From an uncultured Eubacteriales bacterium (lineage in GTDB: Bacteria; Bacillota; Clostridia; Oscillospirales; Acutalibacteraceae), in the NCBI GenBank assembly GCA_934675165.1, contig CAKUPP010000005.1, forward strand, positions 1 through 64,000: a DNA stretch of 64,000 nucleotides, written 5' to 3'. The translations under genes and the position numbers were made by a program. Of the stretch, positions 55,532-64,000 are shown piece after piece (within the stretch, counting starts at the first letter, position 1; each line of letters begins with the position of its first letter). The notes under the pieces were generated by a model. It worked only from the letters and a program-made list of their open reading frames with translations, searched no databases and was not told where the DNA came from.

Positions 55532-56461
55532 TACGTTCCACTTCTTTGCAATAGAATAATTTTTTGAATACCATTTGCTTGCTTCGCATCCAGGGTTTAA
55601 AGCATATTTCTCTATTTCACTGTCTATAAAATTTTTAAGATTTTCATTGCCTTTCATAAAAAATATTCCTTTACCAGAGGACACATCTTTAATCTGTTTA
55701 CGACTCAGTGCTATATCGTTGTTGTTTTTAAGATATACATCTTTTTTTGCGGGCGATTCTACCACTGCGTCTATTTCTTTGTTTTTAAGTGCTTTAAAAT
55801 AATTTTCTTCTGAAGTATATTTTTTTATTTCAGAATTTTTATATACCGCCTTTATTGAATCAATGTATGGCTTTTGATCTCTTGTACCAAATATTGGATT
55901 AGATGGCAATGCTTCACCTTTTCTTGTAAAAATAATAAAATTATTTTTTACCCAAGAGTCATATCCAATGCTGATTGTGTATTCTTCACCCAAAGAATAT
56001 GCATCTATTAAAAGACCTGAAACAACCATATCAATTTCTCCATTTTTTAAAGCTTCCATCATAGAACTCAATTTGTTAAATTCCACAAAATCACACTTTA
56101 CACTCATATCCTCAGCTATTTTTTCGCACAATTGTTTTTCCCATCCAAACCATTCATCTGTATTTAATTTATCTACAGTTTTTGATTTTTTATCTTCTGG
56201 CATTTTAAACCACGACCAACGAAATGCACGCATACCAATTTTTAAAACACCACGATTTTTTACAGAATCTACTGAATGATATGTAACATTTTTAAACATA
56301 TTTGTGTCTTCATTACTTTGCATCTCAGACGTTGATAGTTGATCTTGAGTACCATTTTTGGGATTTTGATCATCTATTTTATTGCAAGATGATAAACTTA
56401 TTGTTATAAATATTAGCATACACGTAAAAACAAAATAGGTTCTAAAATTTTTATTTTTCAT
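55526..56461 (-). CDS. Substrate-binding lipoprotein (family 3, amino-acid type)
   Basis: 311 residues with a lipoprotein signal (CMLIFITISLSSC). The family 3 fold appears in RGVLKIGMRAFRWSWF, WEKQLCEKIAEDMSVKCDFVEF and LKNGEIDMVVSGLLI. Such proteins bind amino acids for an ABC importer, yet no permease or ATPase is adjacent. Orphan binding proteins can also serve as receptors. Confidence 0.87.
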   Translation of the reverse strand: MKNKNFRTYFVFTCMLIFITISLSSCNKIDDQNPKNGTQDQLSTSEMQSNEDTNMFKNVTYHSVDSVKNRGVLKIGMRAFRWSWFKMPEDKKSKTVDKLNTDEWFGWEKQLCEKIAEDMSVKCDFVEFNKLSSMMEALKNGEIDMVVSGLLIDAYSLGEEYTISIGYDSWVKNNFIIFTRKGEALPSNPIFGTRDQKPYIDSIKAVYKNSEIKKYTSEENYFKALKNKEIDAVVESPAKKDVYLKNNNDIALSRKQIKDVSSGKGIFFMKGNENLKNFIDSEIEKYALNPGCEASKWYSKNYSIAKKWNVL

Positions 56462-56507
56462 GCAATGTCCCTCTCCATACGTTATACTTGTACACTTATA
56501 TGAAAAT

Positions 56508-57575
56508 TTATTTTAATAAATTCCTTAAAGTTTGAATTCTTTTACAATCGATATTCAATTTTTGAAAAAATGGTTTGTCTGTTACATCTAAAAATTTAGT
56601 TATGTACTGTTTTCTTTTAGAAACATCTCTAAATTCTTTAACTAAAACATGATAATTAAAACCAAGAATAATTCGCTTTAACCATGCTTCAGCGCCTAAA
56701 AAAGCATTACCTGAATTATATTGCTCAAGCAAATGTTTTGAAATGTTTATGTAGCTTATAGCCTTTTTTTCAGCATTTAAATCAGAAGTGATTGAATTTT
56801 TTCTCCCTGCCCTGTAATGATAAAGAATGTTATTGTCAACTACTACTTTTTTTACTTTAGTAAACAAAATAAAATTAAACAACGTATCTTCCCCAAACAA
56901 AACATCACTTTCAAATTTGAATTTATTTTCAGTTATAATGGAACGCTTATAAAGCTTGTCCCAAACCACTCCCAACCGCAAGTCGCTGTGATTTACAGGA
57001 AAGTTTATTAGTGATTTTCCATCGCCAATAATTTTTATGCAAGATTCTCTGTACGGATTTTTTATATTTATATTTATTTTATTGTCAGAAAACGAGTGCC
57101 ACTTCATTATTAAAACGTCTGCTTGAGCATTTACAATATTTTTATACGCATGCTCATAAGCTGTTTCTTCAAGATAATCATCAGAATCAACAAATGTAAC
57201 ATAATCACACGAAGATTCACTTAAAGCCTTGTTCCTTGCTGCACACACTCCACTATTTTCCTGGTTTATTATCTTTATTCTTGAATCACTGTGCGCATAT
57301 TCTTCCAAAATTTTTTGAGAACTATCTGTAGAACCATCATTAACACAAATAATTTCCAAATCTTCAAATGTTTGATTTACAACAGAATCCAAACACTGTT
57401 TTAAATATTTTTCCGTGTTATACACAGGTATTATCACAGAAAGCTTTGGTTTATAATTTTCAGATACATAATCTTTTGCGGCTGCATTCCAAGAAAAACT
57501 TAGCACACAAAATAAAAAAATAAATACAGATACAAACTTAAATTTCAAAAATTTTTTTAATACTAATGTTTTCAT
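56508..57575 (-). CDS. Family 2 glycosyltransferase with an N-terminal signal peptide
   Basis: 355 residues from ATG 57575 with AAGGAGA eight bases before it. Residues 1-33 form a signal peptide (FKFVSVFIFLFCVLSF, cleavage after AAA). The GT-A domain begins at about residue 44: KLSVIIPVYNTEKYLKQCLD, then IICVNDGSTDSS, NSGVCAARNKAL and the metal-binding VDSDDYL (130-133). GT2 enzymes need nucleotide sugars and normally work in the cytoplasm, so a cleavable signal peptide is unusual. It could modify host proteins if the cell is intracellular (inference), or be membrane-tethered. The gene is monocistronic. Confidence 0.8.
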   Translation of the reverse strand: MKTLVLKKFLKFKFVSVFIFLFCVLSFSWNAAAKDYVSENYKPKLSVIIPVYNTEKYLKQCLDSVVNQTFEDLEIICVNDGSTDSSQKILEEYAHSDSRIKIINQENSGVCAARNKALSESSCDYVTFVDSDDYLEETAYEHAYKNIVNAQADVLIMKWHSFSDNKININIKNPYRESCIKIIGDGKSLINFPVNHSDLRLGVVWDKLYKRSIITENKFKFESDVLFGEDTLFNFILFTKVKKVVVDNNILYHYRAGRKNSITSDLNAEKKAISYINISKHLLEQYNSGNAFLGAEAWLKRIILGFNYHVLVKEFRDVSKRKQYITKFLDVTDKPFFQKLNIDCKRIQTLRNLLK

Positions 57576-57884
57576 AATGAATTCTCCTTTACATAATAAA
57601 ATTTGGATATATACAAACAATAACCTTAAATACCCTATTAAACAAAATATTGATTTCCTAAATTTCATAAAACAATTTTACGAATAAACCAGAATGCAAA
57701 AATATTTTTTTATACACAATAGATATATTGATATATATAATACACTATTTAAAAAAAAAATAAAACTAATTTTTTAAATTTATTTTTCGCCTTCCATTTA
57801 AATCATCAAATATAGTAAATAATTTTAACTTTTTTTATTTTTCAACATAACATAGTATAAAAAATTATATTTGGAGTTGGTTTT
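57576..57884. other. AT-rich intergenic stretch between the glycosyltransferase and feoA
   Basis: Divergent spacer, above 80 percent A+T by eye, with several A/T runs and no open frame of interest. It must hold both promoters; none is clear, and no Fur box is seen. Confidence 0.5.
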
Positions 57885-58124
57885 ATGAAAAAAGAGAGCA
57901 CTACGCTTTCAAAATCAGTTCTTGGTACGATATATGAAATTATATCCGTAAACACAAACAAAACCATACAACAACGTATATTTGACTTGGGAATAATTCC
58001 TGGAGCAATTATAAAACCTGTGCAAAAAAGTCCACTTGGCGATCCAACAGCGTACTGCATTCAAGGATCAATAATAGCTTTGCGAAACAGTGACGCAGCA
58101 AATATTATAGTTAAAAAATATTAA
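57885..58124 (+). CDS. feoA: Ferrous iron transport protein A
   Basis: 79 residues, an SH3-like FeoA domain: QQRIFDLGIIPGAIIKPVQ, SPLGDPTAYCIQGSIIALR. FeoA supports the FeoB transporter. ATG 57885 behind TTGGAGTTGG. Four bases separate its stop region from the feoB ribosome binding site, so the two form one operon. Confidence 0.93.
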   Translation: MKKESTTLSKSVLGTIYEIISVNTNKTIQQRIFDLGIIPGAIIKPVQKSPLGDPTAYCIQGSIIALRNSDAANIIVKKY

Positions 58125-58142
58125 TTTTTGGAGTTGATTTTA

Positions 58143-60281
58143 ATGAAACTTTTGAAAAGTCTTCCCCCAAAAATAACAACATCAAAAAAGCCAACACACC
58201 GCCCCACAATTGTAAAGACTATAGCTATTGCAGGAAACCCAAATGTAGGGAAAAGCACACTATTCAACGCTTTAACCGGTCTTAAACAGCATACAGGGAA
58301 TTGGCCAGGTAAAACTGTGGAATGTGCAACCGGAACATGCTACTGTGACAACTATAAATTTAAACTTGTAGATTTACCCGGAACATATTCTCTACAAGCA
58401 AATTCTCCAGAAGAAGAAATTGCCAGAGACTTTATATGTTTTAATAAACCTGACGCAATTATAGTTATAGTTGATGCTACTTGCCTTGAACGTAATTTGA
58501 ATTTAGCAATTCAAATACTTGAATTAACTAAAAATGTAATAATTTGCGTAAATTTAATAGACGAAGCAAAAAAGAAAAAAATACATATAGATCTTGATGA
58601 ACTTTCAATGCAGCTTGGTGTTCCAGTAGTTGCAACAAATGCACGTTCAAAAAAAGGAATAAACGTTTTAATAAATCAAACTAAAAATTTATGTATGGGA
58701 AATATAAAAACATTTACCATACCAGTCAATTATAACACCAAAATAGAAGCCGCACTTTTTTCAATATCTCAAACACTCCCTCAAGAAATCAAATCTCAAA
58801 TAAATGCCAAATGGTTAAGTCTCCAATTTTTGAAAAATTATTCTCAATTTAAACTATCTTTTGAAAATCACACAAAAATTGATATTTTTAATAATGAACA
58901 ATTTAAAAAAACATTTTTTGAAGAAAAACAAAATATTGACGAAGACACATCGCTATCAATAAAAGAAGATATAGCAAAAACAATCGTTAAAAGATGCAAG
59001 CATATCTATAGCGTTTGCGTCTCAGCGGAACCCGAATACGATAAAACAGATAGAAAAATAGACAAAATACTTACATCAAAAATAGCAGGGTACCCAGCAA
59101 TGGCGTTGCTATTGGCAGGTATATTTTGGATTACAATAACTGCAGCCAATTTTCCATCTCAAATAATTGCATCATTTTTATTTTCTCTCCAAGATAAAAT
59201 GATGGGGTTTTTTACTTCTACAAATTTACCTCCTTGCATTTATGAAATTTTGGTTATGGGAATATTCAGAACACTTGCTTGGGTTGTATCTGTAATGCTT
59301 CCACCGATGGCAATATTTTTCCCTTTATTCACATTTTTAGAGGATGTTGGCTATTTACCAAGGGTAGCTTTTAATTTAGATAAATTATTTAAAAAATGTG
59401 GTGCACACGGGAAACAGTCTTTAACTATGTGTATGGGCTTTGGGTGCAATGCATGCGGAATAATAGGATGCAGAATAATAGACTCCCCACGTGAAAGATT
59501 GATAGCGCTATTAACCAATAACTTTATCCCTTGTAACGGCAGATTTCCTTTGTTAATATCCATAATTACTATGTTTTTCGTCAGTTATTCTTTCAGTTTT
59601 TCAAATACAATTATCTCAGCAATAATTTTAACATTAACTATTTTAGCAGGAATATTTACAAGTCTTGTAATTTCAAAAATTTTATCCTCAACAATTTTAA
59701 AAGGAGTGCCTTCTTCTTTTATCTTAGAACTACCACCTTACCGACATCCACAAACATCAAAAATTTTGATACGTTCTGTTTTAGATAGAACCATATTTGT
59801 ACTTGGAAGAGCCATAGCAGTTGCAGCACCCGCAGGATTACTGATATGGTTTATGGCAAATATAAAATTTGGTAATGTTAGCATCTTAATACACTGTGCA
59901 AATTTTTTGGACCCGTTTGCTAAATTAATCGGAATGGATGGAATAATTTTAATGGCATTTATACTAGGATTTCCAGCCAATGAAATTGTTTTTCCAATAA
60001 TTATAATGAGCTATATGGCAACCGGAACACTTACTGAACTTGAAAGCTGTTCTCAACTTCATTCCTTACTTGTTGCCAATGGCTGGACTTATATAACAGC
60101 AATTTGTGTAATGTTATTTTCATTAATGCACTTTCCATGTGGAACAACTTGCTTGACAATAAAAAAAGAAACCGGAAGTTGGAAATGGACTGCATTATCT
60201 TTTGTCATCCCCACAATAACCGGCATTATAGTATGTTTCATAACATCAAATGTTTTACACCTTGTAAGCAAATTTACTTAA
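58143..60281 (+). CDS. feoB: Ferrous iron transporter B
   Basis: 712 residues from ATG 58143. G domain: AIAGNPNVGKSTLFNALTG, VDLPGTYSL and NLID; then a helical regulator region and about ten membrane segments with the Gate motifs around MCMGFGCNACGIIGCRIID and HFPCGTTCLTI. It imports Fe(II), the main iron form in anaerobic niches. The stop overlaps that of recO by four bases. Confidence 0.96.
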   Translation: MKLLKSLPPKITTSKKPTHRPTIVKTIAIAGNPNVGKSTLFNALTGLKQHTGNWPGKTVECATGTCYCDNYKFKLVDLPGTYSLQANSPEEEIARDFICFNKPDAIIVIVDATCLERNLNLAIQILELTKNVIICVNLIDEAKKKKIHIDLDELSMQLGVPVVATNARSKKGINVLINQTKNLCMGNIKTFTIPVNYNTKIEAALFSISQTLPQEIKSQINAKWLSLQFLKNYSQFKLSFENHTKIDIFNNEQFKKTFFEEKQNIDEDTSLSIKEDIAKTIVKRCKHIYSVCVSAEPEYDKTDRKIDKILTSKIAGYPAMALLLAGIFWITITAANFPSQIIASFLFSLQDKMMGFFTSTNLPPCIYEILVMGIFRTLAWVVSVMLPPMAIFFPLFTFLEDVGYLPRVAFNLDKLFKKCGAHGKQSLTMCMGFGCNACGIIGCRIIDSPRERLIALLTNNFIPCNGRFPLLISIITMFFVSYSFSFSNTIISAIILTLTILAGIFTSLVISKILSSTILKGVPSSFILELPPYRHPQTSKILIRSVLDRTIFVLGRAIAVAAPAGLLIWFMANIKFGNVSILIHCANFLDPFAKLIGMDGIILMAFILGFPANEIVFPIIIMSYMATGTLTELESCSQLHSLLVANGWTYITAICVMLFSLMHFPCGTTCLTIKKETGSWKWTALSFVIPTITGIIVCFITSNVLHLVSKFT

Positions 60282-61033
60282 ACTAAATTTAAACTATTAT
60301 AGAAATTCAGTGAATTAAAATCAGGTGAAACATGCATCTTTACATAACTTTCACAAATTTCTGAAATTTTTTTTATAGCTTTATCAGATATCTCAAAAGA
60401 AAACAATTTATCAATAGGGCTATATACAATATGTCTAAGCGCAAAAATTATACCCTCACTCAGTGCATATCCATCGTCACTATAGCCACACTTTTTAATG
60501 CATTTTTCGCAAATCATTACAGCATTTTTTACATCAAACAATACTTTGCCACTTTTATAAACTCCGCATATCTTGCAAGCAATTAAATTTGGAAGGTAAC
60601 CACAAAGCGAACAACTTTTCATTTCAAAAATTGATTTTATTAATAACGGGTTTCGTTTTTTATTTGATAAATAAAAAAGTGAATTTAAAAGAAGTCTAAG
60701 GTAGTCTTTACATACATTGGACTCGGGAGACAAATTAAGTGTGAGCTCACAAAAATATCCCGCTAAAGATAACAGCATTAAATCACCACGTACATCCCAA
60801 AACATCTCCTGAATTTCGCTCTCGCACACAGTATACCCAACTTTACTTTCATAAAGTGTAAAACGGCCATAAGAAAACATTTGAAGCCCAGCATTTGCAG
60901 TGTTTTTAAGCATTCTACATCTGCGAGCTTTCACCGTAATTATTCCTCTATCATCAGTAAGCACTGTAAGTATCTTATCGTTTTCTCTGTAATTAACCTC
61001 TTTAAGTATAATTCCTTTTATTTCTAATTTCAT
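60278..61033 (-). CDS. recO: DNA repair protein RecO
   Basis: 251 residues. OB-fold start KGIILKEVNYRENDKILTVLT and the zinc finger CSLCGYLPN...CKICG...CEKC. Acts with RecR to load RecA at gaps. Overlaps the small YqzL-like gene by 32 bases. Confidence 0.94.
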   Translation of the reverse strand: MKLEIKGIILKEVNYRENDKILTVLTDDRGIITVKARRCRMLKNTANAGLQMFSYGRFTLYESKVGYTVCESEIQEMFWDVRGDLMLLSLAGYFCELTLNLSPESNVCKDYLRLLLNSLFYLSNKKRNPLLIKSIFEMKSCSLCGYLPNLIACKICGVYKSGKVLFDVKNAVMICEKCIKKCGYSDDGYALSEGIIFALRHIVYSPIDKLFSFEISDKAIKKISEICESYVKMHVSPDFNSLNFYNSLNLV

Positions 61034-61169
61034 TATTTGCTCCTTGAGGTATTTTTTCGGATAAAAGCCCTGAATTCGGACATAGCATATCGTTACACGT
61101 TTTGTACTCCAAATAATACAAAATATTTCCTGTTTTTATAAACTTGTTCCAAGCTAATTCCTTGTTCAT
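61002..61169 (-). CDS. yqzL: YqzL-like small protein
   Basis: 55 residues from ATG 61169 (GGGGG eight bases before it). MNKELAWNKFIKTGNILYYL matches the YqzL start (ELxWxxFxxTGxIxxYLxYK). YqzL lies between era and recO in many Firmicutes, exactly as here. The C-terminus is longer than usual because it runs into recO. Function unknown. Confidence 0.75.
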   Translation of the reverse strand: MNKELAWNKFIKTGNILYYLEYKTCNDMLCPNSGLLSEKIPQGANNEIRNKRNYT

Positions 61170-61290
61170 AGCAAAATCCCCCCATAACAAAAAATTTCAA
61201 ATATAGTGAAATTATACTACAAACATTGTAAAAGATCAATACTTTTTAATAATATTTTACATTTTTTAAAAACGTTCATTCCATTTTTAG

Positions 61291-62202
61291 TTAACTTTTG
61301 TTCTCTGCATACCCCAAATTATAAAGCCAAGATTCTCGATTTCGCCAGTTTTCCTTAACTTTTACCCAAAGCTGAAGATTGACTTTGCAGCCCAACATAT
61401 TTTCCAATTCTTTCCTTGATTGTATTCCTATTTTTTTTATCATTTGGCCACCTTTTCCAATAATTATAGGTTTATGGTTTGATTTTTCACAATATATAAT
61501 TGCTTCTATATCTGCTATATTTGCAGATCTATTTTTAAATTTTTCAATATATACAGCCGTTCCATGCGGCAATTCTTTATCTAAATTAACCAGCATTTTT
61601 TCTCTTATAATTTCAGCTGACAATTCTCTTTCTGTTTTATCTGTAATATCATTTTCATCAAAGAAAAATACCGATGGAAGAGCTAAATTAAAAAGTTCAT
61701 GTATCAGAGCATCTCTCCCATCACCCGTAAGAGCACAAACCGGAATTATAGCACTATAGTTATATATTTTATTCCAATACGCCATTTCCTCAATTATACA
61801 AGTTTTATCCTTTAAAGTATCAATTTTATTTAGAACCAATATAACCGGTATTTTTAAATTAGAAAATTTTTCGACAAGACCTTTATCAAATTCATCAGCA
61901 GATTTCCCACATTCTACAACATGCATACATGCCTCTGCTCCAGAAATTGAACTATTAACCTCAGAAATCATATATTTACCCAGTTTTGTCCTAGGTCTAT
62001 GAATACCAGGTGTGTCTGTAAAAACTAACTGAGTATTATTGCAAGTGTATATCCCTACTACTTTGTTACGTGTTGTTTGCGGTTTGGGAGAAACAATAGA
62101 AATTTTGGAATTTATTATCATATTCATAATCGATGATTTTCCAACATTAGCTTTCCCCACAATAGATACAAAAAGTGATTTCGTTTTGATGTTACTTTCC
62201 AA
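61291..62202 (-). CDS. era: GTPase Era
   Basis: 303 residues. IVGKANVGKSSIMNMII, DTPGIHRPRTKLG, NKID, and the KH domain near the C-terminus (IIGKGGQMIKKIGIQSRKELE). Era helps 16S rRNA processing and 30S assembly. TTG start at 62202 overlaps dgkA by 11 bases. Confidence 0.96.
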   Translation of the reverse strand: MESNIKTKSLFVSIVGKANVGKSSIMNMIINSKISIVSPKPQTTRNKVVGIYTCNNTQLVFTDTPGIHRPRTKLGKYMISEVNSSISGAEACMHVVECGKSADEFDKGLVEKFSNLKIPVILVLNKIDTLKDKTCIIEEMAYWNKIYNYSAIIPVCALTGDGRDALIHELFNLALPSVFFFDENDITDKTERELSAEIIREKMLVNLDKELPHGTAVYIEKFKNRSANIADIEAIIYCEKSNHKPIIIGKGGQMIKKIGIQSRKELENMLGCKVNLQLWVKVKENWRNRESWLYNLGYAENKS

Positions 62203-62713
62203 AATTATCTCTCCTATTTCTGCACAAATTTAATTTTTTTATCTTCATTTTTAATTTATTTTTTAATTCTGTTGGCCCTAGTACTACGTATAAATATCCT
62301 AAAATTACAAACAAAAGCACCGGAAATATAACCCAAGGATATGAAATAAAAAATTTCCACATCCTAATGTATCCATTTATATCGCCAAATATATATATAC
62401 CCTCAATAACAGCTATGATCGCAGAAATCAACACTGCTCCAGCAGCCATATCTTTTGAAATTTTAGCACTAGAATTATAATCTCTAGCGCAAAAATCGAC
62501 CACACTTTCAAGAGAACTGTTTATAACTTCCATAGCCATAACAAACCCTATTGTCAAAAAAATTATCATATATTTTTCTTTGTTCAAATTGAAAAAAAGA
62601 GAAAAAACGAATACACAAAGAGAAACGACCGAATGTACTCTCATATTTCGCTCGTTTCTCACAGCATAAACTATACCTTTAAGTGCATACTTAAAACTTT
62701 TTATTATTTTCAT
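62192..62713 (-). CDS. dgkA: Diacylglycerol/undecaprenol kinase family protein
   Basis: 173 residues. RNERNMRVHSVVSLCVF, and the catalytic MEVINSSLESVVDF with the AKISKDMAAGAVL loop identify DgkA-like undecaprenol kinase. It is longer than the usual 120-130 residues, with an added C-terminal membrane helix (YPWVIFPVLLFVILGYLYVV). Co-transcribed with ybeY upstream. Confidence 0.9.
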   Translation of the reverse strand: MKIIKSFKYALKGIVYAVRNERNMRVHSVVSLCVFVFSLFFNLNKEKYMIIFLTIGFVMAMEVINSSLESVVDFCARDYNSSAKISKDMAAGAVLISAIIAVIEGIYIFGDINGYIRMWKFFISYPWVIFPVLLFVILGYLYVVLGPTELKNKLKMKIKKLNLCRNRRDNFGK

Positions 62714-62719
62714 AACAAT

Positions 62720-63250
62720 TTATTTTCTTCTTTTGTCATTTTCTTCTTCTTCGCGCACATACGAAACCGCACTTGAGAATCCTAGCAAATCTAATACTCT
62801 ATCTTCTCTTTCTCTCATACGCATTTTTTCAATTCCACCATTTTCATGGTCATATCCTAAAAGGTGCAACATTCCGTGTGCCGTAAGGTAAGCAACCTCT
62901 CGCCTCAAGCTGTGCCCATAAAGTTTACTTTGCTCCATAACTTTTTCCATAGAAATTACAATATCGCCCAAAATTTGTGCATTTGTATCAGGATCAACTT
63001 CATAAACGCCATCTTTTCCCATCGGGAAAGACAAAACATCTGTTGGAACATCTTTGTTCCTATACTGCTTATTCAAACTTTGTATGTAAGCATTATCAAC
63101 TATAGTAATGCTAATTTCTGCAGAACCTTTAAATTGCTCCAACTTAAGCACCGCATTGCAACATCTTCTTATAAGCATACGAATTCCTGTAGGAATTTTT
63201 ATCTCTTTCTGCCTGTTTACTATTATTACTCTTGTCTTGTCAACGACCAT
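62720..63250 (-). CDS. ybeY: Endoribonuclease YbeY
   Basis: 176 residues. The zinc site HGMLHLLGYDHE (three His) and VLSFPMG are diagnostic. It matures 16S rRNA and aids ribosome quality control. ATG 63250 is preferred to the ATG at 63259 because the latter abuts the AGGAAGG site. Usually preceded by phoH, which is missing here. Confidence 0.95.
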   Translation of the reverse strand: MVVDKTRVIIVNRQKEIKIPTGIRMLIRRCCNAVLKLEQFKGSAEISITIVDNAYIQSLNKQYRNKDVPTDVLSFPMGKDGVYEVDPDTNAQILGDIVISMEKVMEQSKLYGHSLRREVAYLTAHGMLHLLGYDHENGGIEKMRMREREDRVLDLLGFSSAVSYVREEEENDKRRK

Positions 63251-63560
63251 ACATTCCATCCTTCCTGAGAAACATACAAAGAAGCTTCTACCTTCTTTGG
63301 AATTCAGTAACCTCCGACCCAGTTGAACATATATTTGATAAAAACAACCAACTCTTGAATCAAATCAACTTTAACACCATAATTTATTTTCATTAAATTT
63401 TTGCTCAAATAAATTAATTATTTTAAGGTCCAGGCAAACATTTCTTAAATGTTTCACTAATGATAATTATAGAGTATTTTCACTTATATGTCAATTAGTT
63501 TATGGTATATAGCCAAAAAAATTGTTTTACAGTAAAATCAAATTTTTTATAGTTTTAGAA
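63251..63560. other. Intergenic stretch between yqfD and ybeY, containing a hairpin
   Basis: 310 bases with no gene. On the minus strand CAAAGAAGG-TAGAAG-CTTCTTTG forms a hairpin at 63277-63300. The phoH gene expected between yqfD and ybeY is absent, and no remnant is visible. Confidence 0.5.
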
Positions 63561-64000
63561 CTAACTTTGAAACATAATTTTTTCTTTTTTGCCTATATCT
63601 TCTAAACAGGTATAGACTATTTCCACAGTATATTGTCCATTTTGTTCACGTTTTTCTGAATGTTTTTCTAAAATTTTTATATTTTTTAATTCTTCGGATT
63701 CGCGACAGGAAATATTTTTTTCTGCTTCTGCTATGGCATCTTCAGGAGATATTAAAATCTCGTCACATTGTTGTTCATACCATTTTTCTAAGCAAAACGA
63801 CAAAGGTAGTTCTTTATTAAAAATTTTAAGTTTGTTATCAACTATTTCACTTCGATAGTTATCGTCAATTTTTTTCCAAAAACCTATTGGTAACTCCCAA
63901 TTTAAAATTTTTATGCGACATCTTTTTATTTTCTTACCCGTATCAACTGCACAAACTTTACTTGTTTTTACTTCTTCACTTATTTTATGTACGGTTTTAG
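63561..64000 (-). CDS. yqfD: Sporulation protein YqfD-like (C-terminal part, runs off the right edge)
   Basis: The frame is open from the window edge (last complete codon 63996-63998) to the stop at 63561, 145 residues. IKILNWELPIGFWKKID, then LPLSFCLEKWYEQQC and the final IVYTCLEDIGKK match the tail of YqfD, an engulfment-stage sporulation protein also called SpoIV-type membrane protein. The 5' end is outside the window. Upstream in the usual yqfD-phoH-ybeY-dgkA-era series. Confidence 0.75.
   Translation of the reverse strand, partial: KTVHKISEEVKTSKVCAVDTGKKIKRCRIKILNWELPIGFWKKIDDNYRSEIVDNKLKIFNKELPLSFCLEKWYEQQCDEILISPEDAIAEAEKNISCRESEELKNIKILEKHSEKREQNGQYTVEIVYTCLEDIGKKEKIMFQS

Noticed and set aside
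63268..63420. T-box leader upstream of ybeY
   Set aside because: There is a hairpin, but no T-box sequence and no specifier-loop architecture.

Overview
The window is a very AT-rich, standard-code stretch of a low-GC Gram-positive genome. It carries an unmistakable endospore-former gene set: the complete spoIIIAA-AH operon, spoIID, an uninterrupted sigK, the cotJ coat operon, a yqfD-type gene and a YqzL-like gene. This points to the class Clostridia, probably an Oscillospiraceae-like lineage (inference). Starts are often TTG or GTG behind strong ribosome binding sites, and TGA is a genuine stop (for example spoIIIAA ends in TGA overlapping the spoIIIAB start).

Layout. 1-2.7 kb is a decayed accessory island: a RhuM-Fic fusion running off the edge, a PnuC-like pseudogene, an HTH-Fic protein with its own repeat-studded promoter, an HNH remnant and an orphan small ORF. 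It abuts cotJA-cotJB-cotJC, and cotJC breaks off after 38 codons at the junction. 3.4-6.0 kb is a nitrate/sulfonate/thiamine-precursor-type ABC transporter. 6.2-12.6 kb mixes housekeeping genes (ispE, spoIID, gap) with an exported Clp-type AAA+ ATPase. 12.7-18.8 kb is an island of mostly exported, eukaryote-like or enzyme-like proteins on the minus strand: a leucine-rich-repeat protein, a LanM-type lanthipeptide-dehydratase-like kinase, a Ras/Rho-like GTPase with both a signal peptide and a C-terminal CAAX box, a signal-peptide/tail-anchor protein and an ankyrin protein. Two tRNA genes (Gly-CCC, Leu-TAA) follow. 21.8-26.7 kb is spoIIIA; 26.7-29.5 kb holds a phosphohexomutase and an M14 peptidase; 29.6-36.6 kb is a single 2334-residue surface protein. 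36.8-43.7 kb holds a spore/peptidoglycan-binding protein, fba, a lipoprotein, a secreted repeat protein, sigK, a TetR regulator and DegV. 43.7-52.8 kb is housekeeping on the minus strand (typA, plsY, der, rpmF, pgi, tsf, rpsB). 53.2-55.5 kb has radC, a radical SAM protein and an RluA-type pseudouridine synthase. 55.5-57.6 kb has an orphan solute-binding lipoprotein and a glycosyltransferase that carries a signal peptide. 57.9-60.3 kb is feoAB. 60.3-64 kb is recO, yqzL, era, dgkA, ybeY and a yqfD fragment.

The most interesting pattern is a set of normally cytosolic protein types (Clp ATPase, small GTPase, ankyrin protein, family 2 glycosyltransferase) that carry Sec-type signal peptides here. 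Outside the cell these would normally lack nucleotide or sugar-nucleotide substrates. If the bacterium lives inside a eukaryotic cell, however, Sec export from a Gram-positive would put them directly in host cytoplasm, and the CAAX box on the GTPase would let the host prenylate it. I infer a host-associated, possibly intracellular, spore-forming clostridium with a Sec-dependent effector set. The pattern is visible in the sequence; the lifestyle is inference.
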